A stretch of 64,000 nucleotides of DNA from an uncultured Clostridium sp. (GCA_902492105.1 CABUKD010000004.1:1-64000); one strand, 5' to 3'. Positions 47,324-57,502 are shown, numbered from the stretch's first letter. Notes: generated by a model not told the origin, from the sequence alone. Numbers and translations: made by a program.

Positions 47324-47465
47324 AGTGCCACGCGGAAACCAATGTTGTTGTTGCTGTTGGTCGCATTGTTGTTGTTCCTGTTAGCCGTGTAGTTGTTGCT
47401 GTTGTTGTAATTGCCTCCTCTGTTAGTGCAAGGGTTCGCATTACTGCTATTCGTGTTCGTGGAAT
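47324..47465 (-). repeat. Template repeat (TR) of the diversity-generating retroelement
   Basis: These 142 bp align without gaps to 49627-49768. On the sense (minus) strand it is packed with AAC/AAT codons (translation runs like NYNNSNNYTANRNNNNATN). AAY codons, on adenine mutagenesis, yield the widest residue range without stops. It lies 84 bp past the reverse transcriptase stop. The C-terminal 21 bp (GTTTCCGCGTGGCACT end) is identical to the variable repeat and is the probable initiation-of-mutagenic-homing segment. The flank 47050-47323 shows no gene and is probably the rest of the template RNA or its terminator. Confidence 0.95.
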
Positions 47466-47548
47466 TATCATTTATCCCTATTTCTTATTCTTTCTATTTT
47501 CATTTTTTAACAAATTTAGAATTATCTTTTTTGTTTGAATTTTCTGAC

Positions 47549-48568
47549 TTATTCATCATTTTCTATGTAAAATAGCTTTGTTGTTAAATTTTTTACATTG
47601 CCATATTTTATATAACCCATATGTCCACTTAAATACTTTTTAGCTTCATTACTACTAATTTGTTTTGTTTTAATTTTATACTTCATTTCCTTTATTTTTT
47701 TCTTTAGTTTTCTTTTTCCTCTATCTCGTATTTTTAGCCTATATTCATTAATCTTGTATCCACAAAAATTAACTCCTTGTTTGCTTTTAAATATTTGTGT
47801 TTTTTTATTTAATTGTAATCCTAATTTTTGCTTCAAAAAGGTTTCTATTTGTCCTTTTACTTGTTTTGCTTCTTCTTTTGTTTTTAGTAAAATAACAGTA
47901 TCATCTAAGTATCTAAAATAATACTTGCAGTGTAGTTTATGTTTTGCATATTGGTCTACTTCATTTAAATAGATATTGGCAAACATTTGTGATGTATAGT
48001 TTCCTATTGCTAACCCACATTTTCCTTCATTAGAGTAAATAATTTTTTCTAATAACCATAATAATTTTTTATCCTGTATTTTTCTTTTTAATATGTTATA
48101 CAAAATATCTTTATTGATATTTTCAAAATATTTTGCTATATCCATTTTTAAAATACAGTAGTTTTTCCATGTTCTGCTTAAATGCTTCATTGCTTTTTGA
48201 ACGTCTAGGCATGCTTTATGCATTCCTCTTTTCTGTAAACAAGCATAACTTGTAGAAATAAATGTTGGTACAAAATATGGTTCTAAAAAATTATCTACTA
48301 CCCATCTATGTACTATTCTATCTATATATCTGCTTTTTTCTATTCTTCTTTGTTTTGGTTCTGTAATATAAAATACGGTATATCCTCCATGCTTATATTT
48401 TCCTGTTTTTAACTTCTCATATAGCCACATAATATATTCTTCTTGTTTTAAGTTAAATAAAATTAATTCTTTTCTATAGCCTTTTCCTTTTTTACTTAAG
48501 TTATGGGCTCTCATTAAATTGTCATAGCTTAACTTTTTATCGTATTCATTTCTAATTGTTTTTGGCAT
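47549..48568 (-). CDS. DGR reverse transcriptase
   Basis: This 339-aa error-prone reverse transcriptase copies the template repeat with adenine infidelity. RT motifs are ILKMDIAKYFENI (catalytic Asp143), GLAIGNYTSQMFANIYLNEVD with the DGR-type IGNxxSQ at 189-195, YLDD at 220-223, and KTQIFKSKQGVNFCGYKI. The C-terminal basic thumb ends in SGHMGYIKYGN. No maturase or protease domains are present, as in DGR RTs and unlike group II intron RTs. It overlaps avd by 17 nt. Confidence 0.96.
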   Translation of the reverse strand: MPKTIRNEYDKKLSYDNLMRAHNLSKKGKGYRKELILFNLKQEEYIMWLYEKLKTGKYKHGGYTVFYITEPKQRRIEKSRYIDRIVHRWVVDNFLEPYFVPTFISTSYACLQKRGMHKACLDVQKAMKHLSRTWKNYCILKMDIAKYFENINKDILYNILKRKIQDKKLLWLLEKIIYSNEGKCGLAIGNYTSQMFANIYLNEVDQYAKHKLHCKYYFRYLDDTVILLKTKEEAKQVKGQIETFLKQKLGLQLNKKTQIFKSKQGVNFCGYKINEYRLKIRDRGKRKLKKKIKEMKYKIKTKQISSNEAKKYLSGHMGYIKYGNVKNLTTKLFYIENDE

Positions 48569-48926
48569 AATATTTGATTAATCCTCCAACAATTTTCCCT
48601 ATTTCTGCTATTTTACTAATTGCTATTTTAAATTTTCTTTCATCTATCCATTTGTTTTTGTACATAATTCTTAAATAAATTCTTTGACAATTTAATTTTG
48701 CATCTATTTTATTTAAATAATCTAATCTTTTATTTTCAGTTATTTTACTAATATACATAGCATGTTCTAGCATTTTGTAAATGGACTTTTTATATTCATT
48801 GCCAATATTAAACTTTTCTACTCTGGGAATTTTTAAAAGTACTTCTAACATATATTGTATATATTCTTCTATTTTTGGTATCAGTTTTAATTGTTCATTA
48901 TTTACTTGCTTTTTTAATTCATTCAT
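48552..48926 (-). CDS. avd: Accessory variability determinant (Avd-like) four-helix protein
   Basis: This 124-aa protein is highly basic and predicted to form four helices (LIPKIEEYIQYMLEVLLKIP; EYKKSIYKMLEHAMYIS; KNKWIDERKFKIAISKI). This matches the Avd/23S-IVP four-helix-bundle family that forms a pentamer and binds the DGR reverse transcriptase. It sits between the MutS-like gene and the RT, overlapping both. Confidence 0.9.
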   Translation of the reverse strand: MNELKKQVNNEQLKLIPKIEEYIQYMLEVLLKIPRVEKFNIGNEYKKSIYKMLEHAMYISKITENKRLDYLNKIDAKLNCQRIYLRIMYKNKWIDERKFKIAISKIAEIGKIVGGLIKYYAKNN

Positions 48927-49333
48927 TTATTATTTTCATCTTGTAAATATTTGTGAATAGCATTTAAATATTTATCTTCTTCATAGCATCTGATACCTTT
49001 ACAAATTAAACAATTTTTATTACTTCTTTTTTCTTTATGATATTTTCCACCATTTTGATATTTTGTAATAATCTCTTCTTTTTGATGATCAAAGTCATAC
49101 ACAATATATGCTATTCCCATAATTTCTAATTTTCTTAAATAATGCTCTATTCTATTTTCTGGAATTCCTATTTTACATATTTGATTTTTAAAACATACAC
49201 ATTTTAATTTTAATTCTTGACCAAGAAATACTGCATCTGCTCCTGTTGCTATATAGAAAATACCTGCTTTTATTAGTACGATAGAATTTTTATTTTTTTC
49301 TTGCAATATTTCTAACATATTACTAAAACTCAT
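48923..49333 (-). CDS. MutS domain I-like DGR accessory protein
   Basis: This protein of about 136 aa resembles the N-terminal mismatch-recognition domain of MutS. KNSIVLIKAGIFYIATGADA is followed by VFLGQELKLKCVCFKNQICK, GIPENRIEHYLRKLEIMGIA and YIVYDFD, the MutS-I fold order. It then ends with a cysteine pair CLICKGIRC. MutS-like accessory genes are known in some gut Firmicutes DGRs. ATG 49333 has AAAGGTGG 8 nt upstream. A longer frame up to 49420 runs through a hairpin and tandem repeats and is not coding. It overlaps avd by 4 nt. Confidence 0.85.
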   Translation of the reverse strand: MSFSNMLEILQEKNKNSIVLIKAGIFYIATGADAVFLGQELKLKCVCFKNQICKIGIPENRIEHYLRKLEIMGIAYIVYDFDHQKEEIITKYQNGGKYHKEKRSNKNCLICKGIRCYEEDKYLNAIHKYLQDENNK

Positions 49334-49356
49334 ATTTTTGCCACCTTTCTTTGTCA

Positions 49357-49402
49357 CGCCATTACTGTATTTGCGAGAAAACCCGCAAATGCAGTAATGG
49401 CG
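49357..49402. repeat. Hairpin upstream of the MutS-like gene
   Basis: CGCCATTACTG and CAGTAATGGCG arms, with inner ATTTGCG/CGCAAAT pairing, form a stem-loop of 46 nt between the target gene and the accessory operon. It may be an attenuator or terminator of the target transcript. Confidence 0.75.
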
Positions 49403-49454
49403 CCACGCTAGTGGCGCCACGCTAGTGGCGCCACGCTAGTGGCGCCACGCTAGT
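49399..49454. repeat. Four tandem 14-bp repeats GGCGCCACGCTAGT
   Basis: Four perfect copies lie head to tail. Each unit contains palindromic pieces GGCGCC and CCACGCTAGTGG, so the array can form several hairpins. It is GC-rich in an AT-rich genome and lies in the non-coding gap of the retroelement. Confidence 0.92.
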
Positions 49455-49513
49455 GGAAAATTTTAGCCTACCTTACGCTTTTTCAAAGCGCAGGTATCCT
49501 AAAATTTTCCACT
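49452..49513. repeat. Large hairpin downstream of the DGR target
   Basis: Perfect 15-bp arms AGTGGAAAATTTTAG and CTAAAATTTTCCACT enclose a second hairpin CGCTTT-TTC-AAAGCG. It is located 100-160 bp past the target stop. It may terminate the target mRNA or be a cruciform that aids retrohoming. Confidence 0.8.
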
Positions 49514-49613
49514 TCTTCGCGTATCTTCGATTCGCTAGAAGTCGGTTCTTTATGTTCTCTACGACTTCCTAATTTTTCTTCTTAAAACTAATTACCACTA
49601 CCAGTGACCAGTG

Positions 49614-50933
49614 CTACTTTATATAAAGTGCCACGCGGAAACCAATGAGGTTGTTGCTGCTGGTCGCACCGCTGTCGTACCTGTAAGCCGTGTAGTAGTT
49701 GCTGTCGTCGTAATTGCCTCCTCTGTTAGTGCAAGCGTAAGCATTACTGCTAGACGTGTACGCGGAATATTCTGTAGTCCATTCTCCTACATTTGCTGCC
49801 ATATCAAATATGTTACATACTTCATCTCCTGTTTCTCCTGTATTCATTAAACTGCTATTTCCTGTTTGATCTTTTCCTGCATTTGCATAATTACTATTTG
49901 CTTCATTCATACTTTGAATAAATACAATTGCTGTATCCCATGCATAACTATTTGTTAAATCACTTTCTACTCCTACTGTTGTATCTCCTGCCTGATACAT
50001 ATTCTGGCATATCTTTGAGGCATCTAATTGTGTTACATAGTTCCATAACATTCCTTGTGTTAATGGTGTACTACTACTTGTCCTTGGTGTTCCTGTCGAT
50101 ACTTTTGATAATGGCTTCCAATCTGCTGTACTACTTCCGCTTTCATAACTTGCCTCATACCTTGCTATATAATATCCTCCATTATCTGCTACACTTTGCA
50201 CAAAGCCTGCTAAATTTTTAGCAGTGGCATTTAAATCGTTTAGATGATTACTATTATCTACTGTTCCTGCTCTATAGGTTGTTAATTCTTGATAATATCT
50301 TGGTATTGTAACTTCATCTTCGTAGTTTTGTTCTTGATTACTTGGGTTATCTCCTGCAAATGCTGCCTGTTGTATTGTTGGGTTTCCATTTGTTTCATCA
50401 AATGTATATCTTCCAAGTTTTATCGTTACATCATTTTCCGGATTATTATCTTTATGTACTGTTCCTACCGGTATCCATACAAATTGGTTACCTGTGGTTG
50501 TTTCTGTGCCTGTTCCGTCTTCTATTACAATTCCTTCTGGTACGGTTGTTGCTTCACTAGTTACTACTTTGAATCCTTTTGGTACAACTACTACATTTCC
50601 ATAGGTATCTTTTGCCTTTTGTCCTTCCTCTTTTTGTACGATTTCTGTTACTGTTGTGATATCTACTATCTCTTCTGGGTCTGTCGGTGTTTCATCTTCT
50701 CCGCCATTCATTATGCTATTTAATTCATTTACTAAATTTTGAATTTCTTGTTGCTCATTTGCAACTGCACCCTCCCATGTGTTTTTGGCTTCTTGCGCTG
50801 TTCTTATTATTCCATCTTCTCCTAGTAACATATTGATTGTTACTCCTGATAGAATTAATAAAATTACAATGGTTACAACCAATGCGATGAGGGTGATACC
50901 TTGACTACTTTTTAATCTATTTAATCTTGTCAT
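49614..50933 (-). CDS. DGR target: pilin-like protein with C-type-lectin/FGE-fold variable domain
   Basis: This 439-aa protein starts with a prepilin-type leader (SSQ-G-ITLIALVVTIVILLIL, cleavage expected after Gly12) in which the usual Glu5 of mature pilins is Ala. A short helical stalk (NTWEGAVANEQQEIQNLVNE) and an acidic linker follow. Then comes an FGE-sulfatase/C-type-lectin domain with FVWIPVGTV, YYIARYEASYE, CNIFDMAANVGEWTTEYSAY and RGGNYDDSNYYTAYRYDSGA, ending in IGFRVALYIK. The last 48 codons are the variable repeat. The protein should be displayed on the cell surface through the pilin-like helix, with its ligand-binding face diversified by the retroelement. Confidence 0.94.
   Translation of the reverse strand: MTRLNRLKSSQGITLIALVVTIVILLILSGVTINMLLGEDGIIRTAQEAKNTWEGAVANEQQEIQNLVNELNSIMNGGEDETPTDPEEIVDITTVTEIVQKEEGQKAKDTYGNVVVVPKGFKVVTSEATTVPEGIVIEDGTGTETTTGNQFVWIPVGTVHKDNNPENDVTIKLGRYTFDETNGNPTIQQAAFAGDNPSNQEQNYEDEVTIPRYYQELTTYRAGTVDNSNHLNDLNATAKNLAGFVQSVADNGGYYIARYEASYESGSSTADWKPLSKVSTGTPRTSSSTPLTQGMLWNYVTQLDASKICQNMYQAGDTTVGVESDLTNSYAWDTAIVFIQSMNEANSNYANAGKDQTGNSSLMNTGETGDEVCNIFDMAANVGEWTTEYSAYTSSSNAYACTNRGGNYDDSNYYTAYRYDSGATSSNNLIGFRVALYIK
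49627..49768 (-). repeat. Variable repeat (VR) of the diversity-generating retroelement
   Basis: It aligns base for base with 47324-47465. I count 19 differences, of which 17 are at sense-strand adenines of the template. The two exceptions are near 49736-49740. The segment nearest the stop codon (49627-49647) is identical in both copies. It lies in the ligand-binding loop region of the lectin-like domain. Confidence 0.95.
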
Positions 50934-51255
50934 TTTCTATTTTCCTCCTCTTTTGATTTTTTCTCTAAAGTTCTTTTTAGTTATATTTTTTTAACTTTCT
51001 TTAGAGTTTATCCTTCTTTTTTTGTTTTATACCATAAGCTAATTTTTTTATTTTTTCTTTGCATTTAATATCTATTCTATAGCATTATAGTATTTCTTTT
51101 CCCTCTTTTGCATCGATTGTATTTATTTCTATATTTACTATATATAGATACTAAATACATTCTTATGATAACATTATCTTTTCCTTTTGACAATATTTTT
51201 TTCATTTTTCATATAATCTTTTTATCATTTTTTCTATTCGCATTTCTACCTATTA
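50934..51255. other. Intergenic region upstream of the DGR target
   Basis: This is an AT-rich gap between the NatB-like permease stop and the target start. It contains the target's ribosome-binding site (GAGGAGG just before the start codon) and an imperfect hairpin with CTCTAAAG (50963-50970) and CTTTAGAG (50999-51006) ends. No gene was seen. Confidence 0.5.
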
Positions 51256-52515
51256 CTAACTATTATTATCATCTTTATTTCTATACATTCTAATCATATC
51301 TTTTAAGCTTACTCTGCTTCCATAGTTTAAAATCGCATTAGAGTAAATTTTAATAGATACGTTTGCTACAATTAAAATAGTTACTAATAGTACTGCTATT
51401 GATATAGCAATTTGGGTAGGTGTTGCAATTCCCATCATTATTCTAAATGGCATGCAGAATGGTGATGAAAATGGGAATATGGAGGCAAATACATTTAAGT
51501 CACTGGTTGGGTTCATCATAGTAAAGTAAGATAAATAAAATCCTATTACTGCTACAATTGCTACTGGTCCATTAGCAGTTTGTACATCTTCTGGTTTGCT
51601 TACGGTTGAACCTGTTAGAGCATATAGTAAAGCATAGGTTGCATAACCTAAAATAAAGTAGATTACGGTAAATATTCCAAGTGTTGGTGTTATTTGTGAT
51701 ACATCTAACACACTTTCTAGAACTCCTTCTGGTAGGCAAAAATATGCACAAATTAAGGCAACTGCTACAATAACAGCAACTTGTAAGAATCCTACTATTC
51801 CAATACCTATTGTTTTTCCCAGTACAATGGTTCTAGGTTTAGTAGAAGTAACCAAGGTTTCCATAATTTTGGATGTTTTTTCTGTTGTAATAGAACTAGA
51901 CACTTGGTATGCACAAAAATAAATTGCATAAAATAGTACTATGGATAATAGCATAATGGCAAGTACATTTCCTTTTACTTCTTGTTCATTTGTTTGTTCT
52001 AATGAATAAGTAAAATTAGGCTCTAAACTTGCAAGTTGTTCTTGTGTTAAATTTAATTTTGATAATTGTAAATTGGTATAAAGTTCTTCAAAAGTATTTT
52101 GCATACTTTCTGGTACTCCATCCATCATGGTCATATCTTCTACAATATAGGTTAACTTGATTTGTCCATTTTCTCTAGTAATTACAATAGCATCTTCTAT
52201 TTCATTATCTTCTATTTTTTTAGCTATTTCTTCTTTACTTACTTCTCTATTTTCAATCAAAAATACATGATTTTCGTTTGTATTTAATTGCTCTAAAGTT
52301 CCTTCAAAAATATTTTCTGCATCCACTATTAATTCTTGTGTTTTGCTCTCTACTACTTCTCCTTCTTCTGAACCAGAAGTAATAGCATTCATAATATTTG
52401 GAATATTAAAACCAACAATAATAATTAATAGAATAACTAAATTAGAAACTAAAAAAGTTTTCTTTTTTAGCATGTCCTTTATGGTATAAGAAGCTACAAT
52501 CCATAAATCTTTCAT
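51256..52515 (-). CDS. ABC-2 type permease (NatB-like)
   Basis: This 419-aa protein has an N-terminal helix (about residues 21-40), a large extracytoplasmic domain (about 41-180), and five to six C-terminal helices. The region FCAYQVSSSITTEKTSKIMETLVTSTKP is typical of NatB/ABC2_membrane_3 permeases, which export sodium, antibiotics or peptides. It overlaps the ATPase gene by 4 nt, and together they form the exporter. Confidence 0.92.
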   Translation of the reverse strand: MKDLWIVASYTIKDMLKKKTFLVSNLVILLIIIVGFNIPNIMNAITSGSEEGEVVESKTQELIVDAENIFEGTLEQLNTNENHVFLIENREVSKEEIAKKIEDNEIEDAIVITRENGQIKLTYIVEDMTMMDGVPESMQNTFEELYTNLQLSKLNLTQEQLASLEPNFTYSLEQTNEQEVKGNVLAIMLLSIVLFYAIYFCAYQVSSSITTEKTSKIMETLVTSTKPRTIVLGKTIGIGIVGFLQVAVIVAVALICAYFCLPEGVLESVLDVSQITPTLGIFTVIYFILGYATYALLYALTGSTVSKPEDVQTANGPVAIVAVIGFYLSYFTMMNPTSDLNVFASIFPFSSPFCMPFRIMMGIATPTQIAISIAVLLVTILIVANVSIKIYSNAILNYGSRVSLKDMIRMYRNKDDNNS

Positions 52516-53408
52516 TTGTCTTCACCTACCTTTTCTATAAAGATATCATGTAAACTAGGTTTCATAATTTCAAATTTTTCTACTTTTATATGTTTATTAG
52601 CCAATAAATCAAATAAACGGTAACCATCTGCTTCGTTTGCAATTTCAATAGTGTATTCATTATTTTTACTATGATAAATTTTTAGTCCCGCTTCTTTTAT
52701 TAAATCATCCACATTTTCTACAGTACTTAGTGCAAGCTTATTGGCTGCATATTGTTCTTTAATTTCTTTTAAGTTTCCTTGTAATACAGTTTTTCCTTTA
52801 TTTAAAATTAAGACATCTGATGCAAATTCTTCTATAGAATACATTTGATGGCTAGACATAATTATATAAGTTCCTTTTTGAATCAATTCGATAATTACAT
52901 TTTTTAAAAGTTCTGTGTTTACTGGGTCTAATCCACTAAATGGTTCATCTAAGACTAATAACTCTGGATCATGCAAAATTGCTGTTACAAACTGTACTTT
53001 TTGCTGATTTCCTTTTGATAATTTTTCTGGTGTCATTTCTAAATATTGGTCTATTTCTAATTTTTTCATCCAATATTTCATTCGCTCTTCTGCTTTTTGC
53101 TTGTCCATTCCTTTTAGTCTTGCAAAATACATTAATTGGTCATGTATTTTTGTTTTTGGATAAACACCTCTTTCTTCTGGTAAATAGCCAAAATTTACAT
53201 GTTTTCTTTGTACTTCTTTTCCATTCCATGTAATTTCTCCACTATCTTTTTTCAAAATTCCTAAAATCATACGAATTGTAGTAGTTTTTCCTGCGCCATT
53301 TGTTCCTAAAAGTCCATATACGCCTGGCTTTTGTATTTCAAAATTTATACTGTCTACTACTTTTTTCGTACCAAAACTTTTGTCTACATTTTTTACAATT
53401 AGTCCCAT
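52512..53408 (-). CDS. ABC transporter ATPase (NatA-like)
   Basis: This 298-aa protein has Walker A GTNGAGKTT (about residues 35-43), signature LSKGNQQKVQF and Walker B LLVLDEPFSGLDPVN. A C-terminal DUF4162-like extension follows, as in NatA-type ATPases. It is the first gene of the two-gene exporter operon. Confidence 0.95.
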   Translation of the reverse strand: MGLIVKNVDKSFGTKKVVDSINFEIQKPGVYGLLGTNGAGKTTTIRMILGILKKDSGEITWNGKEVQRKHVNFGYLPEERGVYPKTKIHDQLMYFARLKGMDKQKAEERMKYWMKKLEIDQYLEMTPEKLSKGNQQKVQFVTAILHDPELLVLDEPFSGLDPVNTELLKNVIIELIQKGTYIIMSSHQMYSIEEFASDVLILNKGKTVLQGNLKEIKEQYAANKLALSTVENVDDLIKEAGLKIYHSKNNEYTIEIANEADGYRLFDLLANKHIKVEKFEIMKPSLHDIFIEKVGEDK

Positions 53409-53468
53409 AAAAAGCCCCTTTCATTTTATTTTTTGTTAAATACATAATTTAATCACAAATCAACCATA

Positions 53469-53497
53469 CTATATGATATAATAGTATAAAAGTCAAT
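53469..53497 (-). promoter_or_regulatory. Promoter of the NatAB-like operon
   Basis: On the minus strand TTGACT (53492-53497) and TATAGT (53469-53474) are spaced by 17 nt, 60 nt before the ATPase start. Confidence 0.7.
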
Positions 53498-53631
53498 TGT
53501 TTTTAAAATATTTTGTCACTTTGCTTTTTTGCTTTATAATTGCATTGTCTCTTCACAGTTTTTGGACGTAATAAAAAAAATACATAATATTTTTCAAAAT
53601 TAAAGGAATCTTAGAGTAATTTTGACATTTG

Positions 53632-53660
53632 TTGACATGTTATGTAATTTGTGGTATACT
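53632..53660 (+). promoter_or_regulatory. ppaC promoter
   Basis: A perfect -35 TTGACA (53632-53637) and TATACT (53655-53660) with a 17-nt spacer lie 43 nt before the start codon. Confidence 0.85.
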
Positions 53661-53702
53661 ATATTAGTTAGAGGTAATCAAGAAATAAAGGGGGATTTTT
53701 TT

Positions 53703-54641
53703 ATGACTGATAAAACTTTCGTTTTCGGACATACAAATCCAGATACAGATTCTATCGCTTCTGCAATTTCCATGGCTAACTTACAAACAGAAATGGGAAA
53801 ATATGCAGAAAGTTATCGTTTAGGTAATATTAATAAAGAAACAAATTATGCATTAAAAACTTTCAATGTTGATCAACCTGCACTTTTATCAAAATTAGAA
53901 GATCATGCTAACGTAATTATGGTAGATAACAACGAATTTTCACAAAGTGTAAATGGAATAGAAAATGCCCATATTCAAATGGTAGTAGACCATCACAGGC
54001 TAAACCTACATACATCTGAACCTGTATATTGTATTGCAGAACCAGTTGGCTGTGCTTCTACTATATTATATAAACTATACAAACAAGAAGATGTAGTAAT
54101 TACTCCTAGAATTGCCGGAATGATGCTTAGTGCTATTATATCTGACACTTTAATGTTTCGTTCTCCTACTTGTACAGAGCAAGATAGAATTACTGCAGAA
54201 AAATTAGCAAAGATTGCTGGTATTGATTTATATGATTATGGTTATAAATTATTAGAAGCCGGAACTGATATTAGTGATAGTACTCCTGAACAAATTATTT
54301 GTATTGATTCTAAAGATTTTCAACATAATGATTTGAAAATTACTATTTCACAGATTAATAGCTCTAATTTGGATGAAGTATTTAAAAGAAAACCAGAACT
54401 TGAAAAAGCAATAGAAAATAGAATTCAAAAAGAAAATATTGATTTATTTGTTTTTGTAGTAACTGATATTTTGGAAGCTAATTCTAAAGTAATTGTTTTA
54501 GGAAATAGAACTGATATTTTTGAAAGAGCTTTTCACATAAAATTAATTGGTAATACAACCGTTTTAAAAGGAGTTATTTCTAGGAAGAAGCAAATTTTAC
54601 CTGCTATTTTAGAAGGAATTGAACAAAAAATCCAGTTATAA
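53703..54641 (+). CDS. ppaC: Manganese-dependent inorganic pyrophosphatase (family II)
   Basis: This enzyme hydrolyses pyrophosphate to phosphate. It is about 312 aa. The DHH-family metal ligands are FGHTNPDTDS (residues about 8-17), MVDNNE, VVDHHRL and SDTLMFRSPT. The C-terminal DHHA2 domain carries the signature SRKKQILP. ATG 53703 is preceded by AAAGGGGG. The longer upstream frame runs across the promoter and is not coding. Confidence 0.97.
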   Translation: MTDKTFVFGHTNPDTDSIASAISMANLQTEMGKYAESYRLGNINKETNYALKTFNVDQPALLSKLEDHANVIMVDNNEFSQSVNGIENAHIQMVVDHHRLNLHTSEPVYCIAEPVGCASTILYKLYKQEDVVITPRIAGMMLSAIISDTLMFRSPTCTEQDRITAEKLAKIAGIDLYDYGYKLLEAGTDISDSTPEQIICIDSKDFQHNDLKITISQINSSNLDEVFKRKPELEKAIENRIQKENIDLFVFVVTDILEANSKVIVLGNRTDIFERAFHIKLIGNTTVLKGVISRKKQILPAILEGIEQKIQL

Positions 54642-54651
54642 TTGTCATTTG

Positions 54652-54679
54652 TGTCAATGGGGACGGAGAATTTTGACAA
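54652..54679. repeat. Dispersed repeat family C, copy 3
   Basis: GTCAATGGGGACGGAGAATT followed by TTGACAA is the reverse orientation of the copies at 7670 and 37549. It lies between ppaC and tRNA-Gly. Confidence 0.8.
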
Positions 54680-54747
54680 CTTTCTGTTTGTTCAATATTC
54701 TAATTGTTATACATTCTAAACTATCTATACTATCTATACTAAAATTA

Positions 54748-54822
<75 letters not shown>

Positions 54823-54903
54823 AATGCGTTTTCGTCGAACCACTTATAATTATTGATATAAGCGAGTTTGAAGAAAACAAAAGTGAATATCATTTCACAA
54901 TAT

Positions 54904-54930
54904 ATAAGTCGATTTAGTCGGCTTATTTTT
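54904..54930 (+). terminator. Terminator downstream of tRNA-Gly
   Basis: Stem ATAAGTCGA/TCGGCTTAT (54904-54912 and 54918-54926) has a 5-nt loop and is followed by a T-rich tail. The 54822-54903 spacer has no other feature I can name. Confidence 0.75.
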
Positions 54931-55005
54931 TTCTTTTAATTATCAAAATTGGTAAAAAAAGTAAAAGATAGCCTCAAAATATTGAAAAAAGGAGGTTTTT
55001 GTGAT

Positions 55006-55278
55006 ATGATATCTACAGTTAAAAGAGAAATAACAATGAGTAAAGAATTACATTCTAAAATTGAATGGGCTTGCACTTTTAGTAATTGTGAACCAAAGAT
55101 AAAGAATGGTAATTTGAGAATGGTAGAAAAAACTAATCTTGCTTATGTAGAACCACATACTGCTGTTATTAAAGATAAGCTATATTTATTCTTTAATGAA
55201 CACGAATATTTTTACATCGGTAATTTAGCAAACAAATATCCACTCTCAAAGTTAAGAGATTTTATCAATGGTAACTAA
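55006..55278 (+). CDS. Small hypothetical protein next to the recombinase
   Basis: A protein of about 90 aa with GGAGG 10 nt before ATG 55006. It contains SKIEWACTFSNCEPKIKNGN and a C-terminal EYFYIGNLANKYPLSKLRDF. I do not recognise a family. It is the first gene of the accessory block, 110 bp before the recombinase, and may be an excision or regulatory factor, but this is only positional. Confidence 0.6.
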   Translation: MISTVKREITMSKELHSKIEWACTFSNCEPKIKNGNLRMVEKTNLAYVEPHTAVIKDKLYLFFNEHEYFYIGNLANKYPLSKLRDFINGN

Positions 55279-55388
55279 TACTAGAAGTTTTCTTTATGTT
55301 CAGCAAGTTGTATTACAAGTAAATAATAAAGTTTGTTTTGAGTGTTAGTTATCATACTAGCACTTTGTTTGTTTTTAGGAGGTTTTAA

Positions 55389-57252
<1,864 letters not shown>

Positions 57253-57357
57253 TTGTTGCAACTATTACACTAATTGAAGTCTATGTTGCAACAAGCAAAT
57301 TAACGAATACAAATTTATATTTGCATTAGCAATATAAATTTTGTGTGAGGTAATTTG

Positions 57358-57439
57358 AATAAATTTTATCCCTGTGGGAGAAAATTTATTGCCTCGCAGA
57401 GCCCCCGAGTTATGATGGTACGTCATAACTCATAGGGGG
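57358..57439 (+). other. Putative origin of transfer upstream of the MobV relaxase
   Basis: Two inverted repeats lie side by side. AATAAATTTTATCCC pairs with GGGAGAAAATTTATT (57358-57372 and 57376-57390). CCCCC-GAGTTATGA pairs with TCATAACTC and GGGGG (57402-57439). Double hairpins just before mob genes are typical of MobV-type oriT sites. The nick site is not identified. Confidence 0.6.
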
Positions 57440-57502
57440 TTAGGACTTATGACAAGGTCAAAGTCCTCTGCTCCGAAGCAAATTCTAAAGGAGGAAAAAA
57501 AG

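Noticed and set aside
49334..49420. Longer N-terminus for the MutS-like protein
   Set aside because: It would translate a hairpin and the tandem repeats. ATG 49333 has a good ribosome-binding site and begins the conserved domain.
49399..49454. Possible CRISPR array
   Set aside because: The 14-bp units are directly adjacent without spacers and no cas genes are present; it is a tandem repeat.
49357..49513. Group II intron instead of a DGR
   Set aside because: The reverse transcriptase lacks maturase and endonuclease domains and has the DGR-type IGNxxSQ motif; TR/VR and Avd are present; no domain V/VI-like RNA was seen.
53622..53702. Upstream extension of the pyrophosphatase frame
   Set aside because: It crosses the -35/-10 promoter; ATG 53703 has a strong ribosome-binding site and the family N-terminus.
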